A stretch of DNA of 64,000 bases, from positions 939,001 through 1,003,000 of the forward strand of contig RPFO01000175.1 of assembly GCA_009746045.1 (NCBI GenBank), read 5' to 3'. Positions 21,764 to 34,305 of this stretch are shown here, one piece after another. Origin of the DNA: Mesostigma viride (taxonomy: Eukaryota > Streptophyta > Mesostigmatophyceae > Mesostigmatales > Mesostigmataceae). Every line of letters begins with the position of its first letter. Positions within the stretch are counted from its first letter, which is position 1. The position numbers were made by a program, and so were the translations under genes. The notes under the pieces are model-generated. The model worked only from the letters and a program-made list of their open reading frames with translations. It ran no database searches and had not been told where the DNA came from.

Positions 21764-23106
21764 CGCAGCAGCAGCAGCATCAGCAGCAGCAACGGTCAAC
21801 ACAGCAGCAATGGCAACAGCAGCAACCCCGGATGCAGCAGCAACAACCCCAGACAAGACCACAATGGCTACCACCTGATCCAGAGCAGCAGAGAGACGAG
21901 AATGAAGATACCCTGCACTACCGCCATCAGCAGCCAGTCACCGGGCGGCCAACGCATCCTTGGGCAGGTCGGGGGCGGCCCCAGGGACCTCCACCGGGCC
22001 CCCCACACCGGGGCAGACGCAGAGTGTCCTTCGGCAGCACGTCCCTGTTACCCACGGCGCTATGGTATTCGGACGAGGAAGGGGAGGTCCCAGGGGCAGA
22101 TGGCGAGTTCGATGACCTGGAAGGGACTAACGAGACGGACGAGGGAACGGTCACGCAGGGCCCGCCCGTTGGGACTCATAGACCACGGACCAGCCCAGGG
22201 GAGACCAGGAGCAGTGTCACCACCAGAGACGAGGAGACTCACACGCCAGTCCAGCGCCCGGCACCTCAACCGCAGCGCCTACGGGTGCTTGACCAAAGCG
22301 CGGTCCCCTCGCCTGCGCCTGCTGGCAACTTCAGCTTCAGCAGGGTGGCCTTGGATGACCCGGGGTACGAACACCCCTCATCCGTCCAGGTGCGGCGGAC
22401 TCATGGTACGCCGCCCAGATCCAGCTCTCTCCCCCGGTCGCAGCCCCCCGACTTCGGCGATATCCCCCACGTAGACGTCGGTGGGCCCGTCACCGCCGCA
22501 GTAAAGGCCCCACCGATGCCCAATTTCAAGAATGTACCCAAGCTGCACGCGGACATGAAACCGCGCGAGGTAGAGGAATGGGGACGCATGTGGCGACGGC
22601 AGTATACCATCTGGCGCAATCATCACAACTGGCAGCTGGCCACCAGCGATCTGATTGATCTGGTGATTAACTCCTGTATGGACCCCTCGGTGATAAGCAT
22701 CTTGAACTGTGAGAGCATCGCGTCCCAGTCATACCCGCAAACCTTGGCGGAACTGATGGACCGAGTGCGTCGCAAGCTGGTGCCCCCAGATGCTACACTC
22801 CACGAGCGGATGGCCTTCAGCAAGCTGCGCCAGGGGACCACCCCATATCGCGAGTTTCTGTCTAAGTTCGAGTCCAGCGCCGCCTACCTGGCTGACATGA
22901 CCTGGTACGAGTACAAGAGCAGGTTCATCGAGGCACTCTGTCCTGAGCTGCAGGATGAGGTATTCAAGCACTATGCTGATGTCCCTTGGGAAGAGTGGGA
23001 CATCTTGAATATCCAGAGGTATCTCCTACAGGTGGCCGACGTAGTGGCTCGCGGGCGTGCCCCTCAGTGCGCCGTTTCTTCAGACCTGCTCCCCCGCGAC
23101 GGGTGA
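21352..23106 (+). CDS. Gypsy A Gag with poly-glutamine tract
   Basis: 584 aa to the present stop. The N-terminus is acidic. An almost pure CAG run encodes about 40 or more glutamines (21650-21800), followed by a Q/P/R-rich linker. The C-terminal region (about residues 385-570) resembles Ty3-type capsid: LHADMKPREVEEWGRMW, then LVINSCMDP, LPKL-type helices and FEALCPELQDEV. Near 23070 the frame needs a one-base shift to run into the CCHC knuckle CFMCSEVGHLKRDC (23221-23262) that ends Gag in the related element B. That shift may be decay, sequencing error or a real frameshift site. Confidence 0.88.
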
Positions 23107-26100
23107 ATCAGATGTACTCCACTGATTTCGCCGGCGAGGAGGAGGACGAGTACCTCGACGACCCTGACGAGGGCTACACTGACCATGGCGTCAACGCGAT
23201 CGACGCTAGCAAGGCGCGCTGCTTCATGTGCAGCGAGGTGGGGCACCTCAAGCGCGACTGCCCCAAGCTCCGGGGCAAGAACGCCAGTCGTGGGACAGGA
23301 GAAGGGACACCCAGTGTTCGTTTCTCCGGCCCGGCCTTCGGCAGCCGCCCCGACTCCTCCGGTCCTCGGGACCGACCCCGCAACGCGGGTGAGCGTGCGG
23401 CTCGCCTGCAGCACGCCAGACAGGTCCCGACGCAGTACCAGCAGCCGCGACCACCCGCGACCAGCTCTACCAAGGGTGTGTTGCGTGCGGTCAACGAGAT
23501 GGAGGCGCGGCGACAGTCCTCCTCTTCCGGCCAAACGCAGGCAGTGGCTGGCTACGAGTACGACGACGAGGAGGGGGGGCTGACGAAGAGGAGGAGGGGG
23601 GGAAGAGGGCGGGTGGTCGGGCGAGGCGGCCTCCCGTCCCACCGCTCCTCGGGAGTAGTAGCCCTGCCCATGGGCTTGGGTCCCGGGGTAGGGGATAGGA
23701 TAGAAAAATCAGATGGTAGCCCAGACGCGGAGTCAACTAGAGTAGAGGTAGACGTCAATAACGTGGCCGCAGACGCGTCCTCCCAACCGGCGGCGCGTGC
23801 ATCTCAAGGAGATTCGCGGCATCTGTTTCTTTTCAGCGGAGGGTTATTGGTCCCTCCCACCGTCCTTGATCCGTATTTGAAGGAGAAAACGATCATGGAC
23901 GTGAAGTTCCTGGTCGACACCGGCGCCTCCACGTCCTTCATCAACGAGGCCCTGGTGCGTCGGCTGGGCCTGGTACCCCGGCCTCACACCACGGCAGTAT
24001 ATGTCACCTACTCAGACGGTCGGCGACACCAATCGCCGGGCCTAGCAGACATCAAGGGTGTGCTGCAGGGCACGCCGGTGGACCTGGTGGCGACTATTGC
24101 GCCGCTGGGCGCTGCCGACATCATCATTGGAGTGGACTGGCTGGACAAGCAGGATGTGGACATCAGTGTGCGCCGGCGGGTAGTTTGGTTTCCGGATGGT
24201 TCATTCTGGTGCCCTGACAGCGAGTATAGGGCACAGGCCGCGGAGGTCCATAACATTACACACGAGCGCTCGGCGGACGGGCCTCGACCAGCGTCCCAGA
24301 TCCTGATGAGTAGCAAGACGCTGGCGCGCCAGCTTCGGAAGGGCAAGGAGTACGCGATGTATCGCATAGACCTGGATAGCACTCAGGCTCTGCTTAACGA
24401 GATTGGTGCCGGATTCACACCGGATGAGCTGGCGCGGTTCAATGCCGTCCTGGAGAAGCGCACTACCCTTTTTGCGGATCGCACCCCCCAGTTCCCTCCC
24501 AATCGATCGGTGTTGCATCGTGTCCAGCTCCAGGAGGGTTCCGGGCCTACCGTGTCTCCCATGTACCGCATGGGCCCAGTCGAGCTGGTGGAGCTCAAGA
24601 AGATCCTCATTTCACTGCTCGACGCTGGGCTCATTGAACCCAGCAACAGCCCCTTCTCAGCGGGCGTGCTGCTCGTTCCCAAGCCAGGAGGCAAGTGGCG
24701 TCTGGTGACGGATTACCGGAAGCTGAACGCCATCACCGTCAAGTCCCGGTATCCTCTACCGCGGATCGACGACATCTTCAACCGTGTCCAGGGGGCCACG
24801 TGTTTCACCGTCATCGACTGTGCGGACGGGTTTTGGCAGCTGCGCATCGCGCCAGAAGACTGCCACAAGACCGCGTTCGCTACGCCCTTCGGTCACTATC
24901 AGTTTCGGGTGGCGGCAATGGGGCTGTGCAATTCGCCGGCGTCCTTCCAGATGCTGATGAATGACATCCTCCGTCCGGTGATGGGCACAGCCCACTTGCC
25001 GCAGGTCTCCCAGGACCTGGCGGACCCGCAGAAGGGGGCGCGCCCGCCCTGGACCTACAAGCGCACGTGCGCGCTGGCGTATCTGGACGACATCCTGGTG
25101 TACTCCAAGACGTTCGAGGAGCACCTAGAGGATGTGGACGCCGTGCTGCAGATCATGGAGGATGAGCACCTTTCGGCGCGGAAGCCAAGGTGCGCGCCGG
25201 CCGCTGCGTGCCGTTTCTGGGCCATACCTTGTCCGCGGACGGCATCGCGACCGACCCTGAGAAGATCGAGTCCGTCCAGCAATGGCCTGTCCCTACGGAC
25301 GTGAAGGGGTGCGCAGCTTCCTGGGATTGGCATCTTACTACCGACGGTTCATCCCGCGGTTTGCCACCATCGCCGCCCGATCAACGCTCTTCTCAAGAAG
25401 GGTACCCCGTTCCTTTGGGCTGAGCAGTGCCAACAGGCTTTTGAGGCGCTTAAGCGCCACCTCACCACAGCACCAGTCCTTATCCTGCCGGACCCGGCCC
25501 TTCCTTTCGTCGTGGCTACGGACGCCAGCAAGGTGGCCATCGGGGGTGTCCTCCTGCAGGACCAAGGCAAGGGTCTTCAGCCCATCGAGTATATCTCACG
25601 CACAATGATTCCGGCGGAGCGGAATTACCCAGTGCATCAGCAGGAGCTTCTGGCAGTAGTCTACAGCTGCCACACGTGGCGTCATCATCTTCTGGGGGCC
25701 CAGTTTTCGGTGGCCATTAGTGAGCAGGGGGATCTCGACCCCCACCGCCTGGTGATCCACACCGACCACCGGCCGCTCACCCACCTCCTGGTGCAGCCCA
25801 ACCTGACGCCCCGCCAAGCGCGGTGGATGGAGTACTTGTCACAGTTTGCGCCATTCAAGATCCAATACGTCAAGGGCGCGGACAACGTGGTGCCAGACGC
25901 CCTTTCGCGACGGGCGGACTATTGGTTCTACGAGGACATGGATGTGCTTCATACCACTTGCGTACCAGTGGCCGCCCCGGGGACCGCCTACGGCGCGGAG
26001 CCACGGTCTCCCCGGGCCCGCCACCTGTTTCATCTGGGACACACCACCAGCGATGACTTGTCACCTCTCTTGGAGGAGACGAGTGCCCACGAGGACGTGG

Positions 26101-27787
26101 ACGCCCCCGGGGAGGGGGAGGGATCGCATATGCGCATGCCCCTTAGCCATGTGGTGCCGCCCCAGGGAATTTTTCAGCTTCAGCCGATCGGCCCGCCCAC
26201 AGTCTTCTCCGAATTCGTCAACCAGGCGAGTGCGGAGACAGACCGGCCGCGGACGCGTTCACAGTCACGTCGGACCTGGAGACGATGATCAGTCGTTTCA
26301 CGGTCACGGAGGAAGCGGCGCTTGAAGCCATCCGGGCGCATCCCCAGCAGATGGGTGCCTACCCTTGCAAGTTCCAGGATGGACGCCTGTTCGTGAGTGT
26401 CCAGCCGGAGGAATGGCGGCTGTATGTCCCGGAGCTTTGTAGGGCCGCCTTGCTTCACGAGCTCCACGATTCGCTTCTAGGCGGACATCAAGGAAGCCAC
26501 CGTCTTTATCCTCGGGCCCGCAAACATTTCTACTGGCCAGGGATGAAGGAGTATATTGAGACATATGTGCGCCAGTGCCCCTCGTGCCAGATCATGAAGT
26601 CCAGGAACACGGGCTCGCAAGCCGTCCCCAAGACGTTACCTGATCCGATGGGTCCTTGGGATTCTATCATGATGGACTTCATCGGCCCGTTCAAGAAGGC
26701 GAAGAGCGGCAACAGCATGGTCCTGGTGTTCGTGGACCGCCTGACGCGCATGTGTCACTTGGCCCCGTGTCCGGCCGACCTCACTGCGGAGGAGTGCGCC
26801 AAGATATACCTGACGCACGTGTTCCGGTTCCACGGGCTCAGCCGACAGTTCATCTCCGACCGCGACAAGCTCTTCACGGCCAAATTCTGGCAGGAGTTCT
26901 TCGAACGGCTGGGCACCAAGGTGTCGCTGGGCACGGCCTACCACAGTTCGTCGTCACATCTGGTGGAGCGGTTGAACCGCACAGTGCAAGAGACCATGCG
27001 ACACTACACCGACGCGGTGGGCAGCAATTGGGAGGAACTTCTGGGCTTGGTGGAGTTCTCCCTGAACAATGCCCCCAGGCCGCCCACGGATTTACCCCCT
27101 TTTTCCTCAACTCTGGCAGGCACCCTCTCACGCCTCCCGACTGCTTATGAGCCCCGGACTGGGGAGGATCAGGTCAAGCTGGACACACGCCAGGGGGTTG
27201 ATCGCTTGCTGCAGCGGATGCACCAGGCTCATAACAGTGCAGTCCAGGGCTACCGCGCCGCGACCGAGCGGTATCTGGAGAGGACAGCCGGCAAGCGGGA
27301 TAACCGGGCGCCGTCCATTGAGGTGGGCGATTGGGTCCTGGTGGAGGGCCCACAGATCGGACGATTCTCACACAAGGTGGAGAAGGAGCTGAAGACTAAG
27401 CTTCGTCCCATGTTCCTGGGCCCCTACAAGGTTCTCACCAAGTTTGACGACGTCATGTTCCAGGTGGACGTCCCAGTGTCATGGAACCTCACGTCCAACC
27501 GTTTCCATCGTGACCAGCTCAAGTTGTACCACCAGAACACCATTCAGGGTCGGGTCAATCCCCCGGCCCCGTTGGAGTTCAATCCGGACACGGGGGAACA
27601 GGAGGATGAGGTGGCAGCGATCGTGGGACACCGGGATGTCAAACGAGGTCGGGGGACCCAGCGACAGTACCGTGTGCGATGGCGATTCGCGCAGCATGAG
27701 TCTGAGGACTCCTGGCGCACTTCTACTGAGTTAGCGGGTTGCGCCCGCTTACTGGAAGCGTACAAGAAGACACACCAATTGCATTAA
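23070..27787 (+). pseudogene. Gypsy A Pol: CCHC, protease, RT, RNase H, integrase, chromodomain
   Basis: Domains in order: CCHC knuckle (23221-23262), aspartic protease VDTGASTSFI (about 23912) with IIIGVDWL (about 24124), RT with TDYRKLN and YLDD (about 25080), RNase H with ATDASKVAIGG (about 25515), HELHD...CPSC zinc site (26456-26590), integrase core MMDFIGPF, ISDRDKLF and HLVERLN (26670-26975), GPY/F block LGPYKVL (27418) and a chromodomain (about 27600-27770). Single-base shifts near 25178, 25308, 25378 and 26250 break the frame, yet every domain is otherwise recognisable. This is the canonical Ty3 order. As written it is not translatable through. Confidence 0.9.
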
Positions 27788-28002
27788 TAGGCCACATGCG
27801 GTATACGGTGTAGGGTGAGAGTGAGGTGTGAGCCGGGTACTAGGTACACGCCGACTAACGCCTTGGCTTGTGGTGTGTGGGCCGTGCAGGGGGACGCCGC
27901 GGAGGCGCTTCCCAGGGGCCAGACTTCCGTCAGCGCCGCGGAGGCCGTAGAGGCAGGAATCCGGGTAGTAGACGGGGAGTCGAGTGAGGAAGATCTGGTG
28001 GC
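27788..28002 (+). other. Spacer between Pol and ORF-X of gypsy A
   Basis: About 215 bp with no domain. One frame is open through most of it (27815 onward) but that ORF shadows the start of ORF-X in another frame. How ORF-X is expressed, by a subgenomic or spliced RNA or by reinitiation, cannot be told. Confidence 0.5.
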
Positions 28003-29729
28003 ATGGACACGACAGATTACCCGGAGGCCCCTCTACCAGAACAGGATGACAGGATGCAGACAGCTCGCGGAGAGCCTGCAGTCCGAAGGGGTGCTTCAAG
28101 GGCCGGAGGCTCGGGAGATGGTGGCCGGCCCGAGACGTCGTCCAGACCCGGAGCACCGGACGCACGCACGATGGAGCTAGTGAAGGAGCTGAATGAGGAG
28201 ACATTTAACCCCCGAGTGTTCGTGCGCAACTATGGTCGGGAGGGTGACTTGGTGGAGCGGCGTCGTCGGCGCCGTAACCAGATGCCGTCACATCTCCGCG
28301 CCGATTCCATTCTGGCGCATGTCGGCCCCGCTAAGCTGGAGGATTTTCGATGGTTCGTGCGAAGAAATGTGGGGTTCAAGATCGAGACCCGCACCGCCGA
28401 ACGCGACGGAGTGGTGGTCGGTATCGACTGGGAAACCCATGAGCGGGGGTGCCTGTGTCATGCGTGTATGAACACGTTGGACGCAGGTCTGGCATTTCCA
28501 CGGCTGTTGCTTCTCCTAATTCCACCCGAGGTGCGGAAGCATCTGGAGAACTACTTTCCTCGATACCTCCCGTTGGAAGGGGCGTTGCGGGGCGAGAAGT
28601 GTATGCGCGCGGGTCAGTATTCGTTACGGCAGGCCCTGGATCGCATCGTGACAATGGATGACGAAGACCAGAATGATGGGAGCGAGGTTGACGACTCCGA
28701 TTCTGATGACTACCCTCCACGCCCTCTTCCTCGTCCTCCTCCAAGGGATCCACCTTCTGGGGGCTCCTTGGAGGGCGGCGCAGGACATCGTCCTGTGACG
28801 CGTTTCGAGGCGCCACCGCCGGCGACGGGCTGGGGGCGCCCACCCGGGCGCGGGTCTCGCCCGCGGTCCACGGGTTGGGGCGGGGGCAGTCAACCAGATT
28901 CTCGGCGTGCTCTGGAACGACCTGCACGTCGGCGCTCGCCCTCACCGTCCTCGCGCTCGCGTTCCCGTTCGGACTCGGGAACGGAGGTACGCACTGCTCG
29001 CCGAGCGTCACCACCACCTCGGCGCCCGGCTGATCCTCACTGGGAGCGCACGTGGGGGTCGGCGGTGGAATTGGAGCGAGAGTCTCGGCGACCGCGGTCG
29101 GAAACGACGGGAGCTGCTCCGGCAAGGACGGAACAGCCGGCCGGGGGCGAGCCCCCGGTTGTGGCCCCCTCAGGTCCTCCGACGGATGCGGGCCAAGAGG
29201 AGACTACCTTCCTTGTCTCCTTGGAACCACCGGAGCCTACCTTCCTAGTCTCCCTGGAACCACGTCCCCGGCCTGCACCAGCCGGCTCATCAATGCCACG
29301 TCCCGCGGAGGGACACATCCGGCCCACTTCGTCGGGTCGACCCTCGCACCCTTCCGCGGAGGAACCGTGCCTAAACACCATGGCAGAGACGCGACCTCGG
29401 GCCGCAGAGGATCCCAGCGGAACGGGCATTCTGGTTCCAGCGGAGCCCGTGATGCGCTTGGAAGCGCTCGTAGCTGCGGTACAATCAGGACAGGACCTGA
29501 TACAGCGCCTGATGGTCCAGCACGGGCGTCAAGGCGATCATTCTGCAGCCACCTCAGTGGGTTATGATGCGGCTTCCAGGGCTCCTGGGTCATCTCACGA
29601 GGAGTGGTCATTGGGGGACTTCGTACGGCCGGTACCGGGCAGAGCGGTGAGGCATGGTGGGCCAGGACCTCGCACGGAGAAGCTTTGTGTGACATTCGAG
29701 GGACCTCCGGCTTTTCAGGTTCCCCCGGG
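28003..29729 (+). CDS. ORF-X of gypsy A, N-terminal part (unknown protein after pol)
   Basis: ATG at 28003. The frame is broken by copia-2 at 29730 and resumes at 39070 if one CCGGG is removed: 1727 + 637 bases is exactly 788 codons, so 787 aa without an internal stop. The N-terminal domain (about residues 60-210) has VVGIDWETHERGCLCHACMN and LLIPPEVRKHLENYFPRYLP. An acidic then Pro/Arg/Ser-rich linker follows, then a short helical heptad-like segment LEALVAAVQSGQDLIQRLM (about 490). ORF-X of B has the same order. No family is recognised, and no signal peptide or clear membrane anchor is seen. Confidence 0.75.
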
Positions 29730-30203
29730 AGTTAGATTGCGACGGGATATATTGCTTGAAGACACAGTGAATGCAATGAGCAGTGAATGCTTGGTTCATT
29801 AGAAAATAGGTTTACCCTTTATCAACGTTCCTCTCACTGGCTGCGCCGCCAGTGACCGTTGGGTGCAGACCGTTGGCCCGAGGCCACACGATGACAGGTA
29901 GCCGTCTAGTCACTGCATCGTGCGATCACAGATCAATGCACGCTGCAGTACGGTCCCTATCTAGGATACTCTAGTACCGTCCAATGACAGGACACTACGT
30001 ATACTGGGTACTGACATCTGTCACGTACCTCAGTACCCAAAGTACCTATCTAGGGAAACGTATGCGACTCGACTAGCATTCCTATCTGCATAGCCCACGT
30101 GGTATTTATATTCACATACCAACGTAGGTTTACAAGGCTTATTCATACGTTGTATTCACAATGCCTTTGAGACTTAGTCTACAGCAAAGCATGGAGACTA
30201 ACT
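29730..30203 (-). repeat. Copia-2 3' LTR
   Basis: 474 bp, no difference seen from 38591-39064. Terminal inverted repeat AGTTAG/CTAACT. Different in sequence from the copia-1 LTR, so a separate family with the same unusual end type. Confidence 0.93.
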
Positions 30204-30576
30204 CCAGTATTGTTTTATTATTTATTTCTTAATGCAGGTCTGCACCCCCAACATTATTGTTATTGTTTTTAAGTTGATTAGGGGTACAAAAGAGACATGG
30301 CTGGTTGAGCCAGGTTGGTTACAGCTGGCTGTTCTGGCCAGGTGTTATATTGCACATTAAATAAGGTGTACACAGCTGGCTGGTTTGGCCAGGTACTGAA
30401 GCACACATTAAGTAAATGGATACAAAGCTTGTGTCCTCAAGCTGCAAATGGATACAAATCTGACCTAGCCAGCACTCACACCCCACAACGAATGTGTTGA
30501 ATTTTATGGCGCCCAGCAGCTATCGCTGTGGTAGGGGGTGTGGTGGTTGTGTACTGAGCTATGGCCAGTCATTTAT
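30204..30576 (-). other. Copia-2 3' untranslated region
   Basis: Between RNase H stop and the LTR. Contains three imperfect copies of a GGCTGGTT(T/C)GGCCAGGT-like motif (30295-30400). The AT-rich stretch next to the LTR does not give a clean polypurine tract. Confidence 0.6.
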
Positions 30577-31101
30577 TCAAACACTGACACGGATACCATA
30601 TGGATTCATATTCTCAAAGAGTAGCTGGTATTGTGGGCCAGCTGCATCCCTCAGCTTGGTTAAGGCATCTGCTGGGTTTTCTTCATCTTCCACATGATGC
30701 CAGCTGGAGAAGTAGGTTGCCTCCTGTTTGAGGATCACCCAATCCAGGTCAGTGTGGACAGCAGTAGAAACAGATTTCTTGGTTAGAAAACTGATCACAG
30801 AATAGCTGTCAGTATAGAGATGTGAGATGACATTGCATGTGCTGCCTGCCTGGGTTTGTAGCCAGGTGAGCATGTGCTGCAGGGAACGAGCATGCAATGC
30901 AGCAGACACCACAGCACGACATTCAGCTGAGTTGCTGCTGCCAGGTTTTCTGCGGTGTAGCCTGCTGTACCAGGAAGTGAGGGACATGTAATCTGACCTG
31001 TTGGTGAGAAAAAACAGCCCTGATTCCCGTGCCCCCATCTGATTGATTGTTCTGCTCTCCATGGAGCTGTCCATGACACTGTGTATGTGGATGTCTTCCA
31101 T
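30577..31101 (-). pseudogene. Copia-2 RNase H
   Basis: 174 aa with RNase H landmarks: MDSS at the first acidic position, SAECRAVVSA (E) and LYTDSYSVISF (D), then the copia-type ending ENPADALTKL. It is offset from the RT frame by one base at a C7 run (31125-31131 region); an eighth C would make RT and RNase H continuous. Probably a homopolymer indel, real or sequencing. Confidence 0.8.
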
Positions 31102-31106
31102 CAGAT

Positions 31107-32831
31107 TCAGGCCATGGAGGATGAGGGGGGGCAGTCATGGATCAACTTCCTGATGTGACTGCATTTTATTTTGACTAGAACATCATGGGTGACCCTGCTG
31201 ATGACAGCTAAGGGAGCCCCACAGATGGCTGACCACCACCCCAGTTTGCCCTGAACAGTGGCACACATGTGTAAGGGGAGGCAGGTGTGATGCAGCAGAT
31301 CTAGACAATCTTGAATATATTCTGCAGGAGGGGAGAGAGAGCAGACCCATTGATCTGGCTGCCTGTGCAGCTGCAACATGATGCCACAGAACTGGATGGG
31401 GGTTGTGCTCAATTCCACCTGTTTGCCAATCTCATATGATTCCTGGACCTGCTGAATAAATTTTTCCACCTCAGCTCTAGGCCCACAAATGAGTTGGTCA
31501 TCTCCATGCCACACAAAGAACAGCAGTCCAGAGGGGGTGGGTACAACAAAAAAGCATGGGTCCAGGTCATCATACGTGGCCTTGAGCTTTTTGAATACTT
31601 CCTCTGCTGAGTCTCTGAAAATTTTTGGGGCACTGACAAGCCCTTCCACCCCAATGTTGATGATAAGGTGGGGCTCATCAATATAAGGTTTCCACACAGC
31701 TGGGGTGTCTACCACGTACACCTTCCCTTTCCACACAGATTCAGCCTTTTCTGGGTCCCCCCTGAGGAAGGCCCTTTTAATGTCAGTGGCTTTGCAGACA
31801 TAGTCTTGGCCTGCATTGAGGTTGTGGAGGAATAGGGAGAGCATGATCCTGAGTGAGGTTTGTTGCAGCCCAGGTGTGTATGTTTCCCCTTTTGGCAGTG
31901 TGGATGTCCCCTTTAATTCTGTGACACATGGTCTGGCATGGAAGATTGGGGAGCCCACTTTTTGTGGTTTTTGTTTGAGAACAAATTTTAATCTGAGCTT
32001 TTTGGCTCCCTCTGGCACGTCCCATGAAGGGGTGACAGGCGGTTTGTATTGAGGGTTTTTGGGGTTGGGCAGGACCCATTCCTGCCTGGCTTGGTGGACA
32101 ATGGCCATCAGCCACTTGGTAAACCCTTTTTGTGTTTTGCATTCTTGTATGACGTGGGAGATTTGGTGGGGTGAGTGCATGGCTATGTCCCACTTACCCA
32201 GCCCAAAGGCTGAGGGATGGAGGAACTGGCTGTGCACTAACTTGTCCAGATCAGGGATCTCCCCTGGTGCATACTGAGTGTTGACTGCCTTGATGACAGC
32301 ATCCATACCAGGGACAATACTGGAGAGAGGGATTTTAAAGTGGTCCAGAGGAACTGCACCCACCCCTGTGACACTGAGCTCATTAGCTGAGATAAGCACC
32401 CCAGGATAGGATACAAAAGGTTCCCCCAACAAGGTGTTACCAGAGTACCCCTCCACCACCTGGAAGGGTGTCTGAATACCAAGTATAGGGAGCATCACTT
32501 GTCCCACTACATCCAGTGAGCTTTGGCCTGAGAAATCCTGCACCCGTGCCCAAAATGAAGGTGCAATCTCAAGACCAGGGATGGCTTGTGCACTGATCAC
32601 ACTGACCTGTGCCTGAGTGTCTATTGCCAGGGTCCAGGGGTCCTGACTAGTGCACACAGCTGAGACTTTTGCCAACCCTGCGGCCACAGCAGCTTGTTGC
32701 TTATGTGACCTGTGTAGTGCTTGCAAGGCGACTGCCAATTTGACCTCAGAGCGGGAGGTTTGGCAGACAGGTTCGTGCCTTGGGGCTGAGCTAATGCTTC
32801 CAACCCAGCTACCTCGTGCCTGGTTAAGCAA
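31107..32831 (-). pseudogene. Copia-2 Pol: protease and reverse transcriptase
   Basis: The protease begins near residue 68 with LAIDTQAQVSVIS, where the usual DTGA Gly is Gln, and ends with TLLGEPFVS. RT follows with KFVLKQK, the KRAFLRGDP block and VWHGDDQL near residue 441, where most copia RTs have YVDD. The protease therefore lies downstream of integrase (32830-34099) and upstream of RT. The frame is offset from integrase near 32830 and from RNase H near 31105. Confidence 0.85.
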
Positions 32832-34099
32832 TCCCCAGGTTGTGAAGTGGGCCTGGCTTCACTGAGGGTGGAAGGGTTCACAGAGGGTGCTGTGGTGCTG
32901 TCAACAGCAGTAATTGGTGGCTCAGAGCTACTGCTGGGCATGCTGGAGTTGCCAGATAGAAGTAGTGAGTCCATGCTTAAAGACTCTTCCCCAGGCACGT
33001 CTGCCATGGGAGAATAATACTTCTTAATTCTATGACAGCTCACCCTGTGACGCTTCCCATTGATATTGTGCTTGACCTCCACGGTCTTGCTGTTTTTGGT
33101 AAATCCACGGATGGTAACTGGACCTAGCCAAGTTCCAACCTTACCAAAGCTGTTTTCCTTGTAATAGAGAACTTGATCACCTTTTTGGAATACTGGCCTG
33201 GAATGGGTTTTATCTTTTTCTGCCAGTTTTGCTGAGGTTTGTGCACGTGCAGTGTTGTACAGTGCTATCACCTCTGGGGGATATACACCTGCCTGCAGGC
33301 CTGCTGGGATTACTTCACCCCACGTGGCATGCAAGACAGGTCTCATGTTTAGGGTTGTGCACATTTCATGACACCAGAGTGCCCTGTCACAATAGACCCC
33401 TGAAGTAGCATCCTTGGAAGGATTTTTGGCTAGTAGGGTTTTGACAGATCTGATGGTTCTTTCAATGACCCCCTGACCCTCATGATCTTCCAGCCCAGCA
33501 ATCTCTATTGCTTCACACCCTTCCAGGTCAGTCAGACAAGAAAATTGTTGATCAAGCAAAATTCTGTCAACTGGGTAGAATCTGGGTAAAGCAATCATGA
33601 GTGCAACACGTAGCTGCCCTGCAGACATGCCAGGTAGGGGTTCCATTACTGTGAACCTGGACCATGAGTCTTTTAGGATCAGGTAGGGTTGGACATCTTT
33701 GTTGATGTGCATCACATCCCCCACTATCATGCCCCTATTGGTGGAAGGAGTTGCAGTATGCCATTTTTGAGGTTTGGGGCTATTGAACTGACATTCTTGA
33801 CAGTGTTGTCTAGCCAGTTTTACTGCATTCCTGAGTTGTTTTCCCATGCTACTACCCCCCAGCCGTCTGGCCAGTTCCTCAGCCACTGTTTCATGACCCA
33901 TGGCTAGGTGCAGCTGATGAGCAAGCTCCTTGATATCTATGGAGTTGTCAACAGTAGGGGTTAGTGCTTTTATGTAAGGTTCCAGTACAGGGTGTTGGGA
34001 GGACAGTAAGGTTGCTGCCTCAAAATCAATTATGCCCTGGCTGCCATCCCCAATGGTAATGAGATCATCATCCTCAGAGTACAAGGTGAGAGAACTCAC
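32832..34099 (-). pseudogene. Copia-2 integrase
   Basis: Starts in the +1 frame overlapping the end of gag (34074-34099). The zinc site is HQLHLAMGHE with HCQEC, and the core residues are D in VGDVMHIN, D in LLDQQFSCL and E in GVIERTIRS, a complete DDE set. A C-terminal SH3-like block reads KGDQVLYYKE and GPVTIRGF. The frame runs on to a stop at 32621, but the protease frame takes over near 32831. No protease motif precedes the integrase. Confidence 0.85.
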
Positions 34100-34272
34100 A
34101 TTTTTGGTAGCGAGTCCTGTTGCACCGGCTGCCAGGAGGTCCCAGGGGATGACGTGCGTGCCAGCAACCCGGGCAGAGATCCACGTTGGCAGGGAGTCGT
34201 TGTTGGGGCAGTTGTCCGTGCGTGCCCCTCTGGAAGCACCTCAGGCACCGTATGCCAGGGTTTCCAGGTTGG

Positions 34273-34305
<33 letters not shown>

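Noticed and set aside
21563-21874. Minus-strand poly-Ala and poly-Leu ORFs
   Set aside because: They are antisense readings of the CAG repeat in gypsy A gag.
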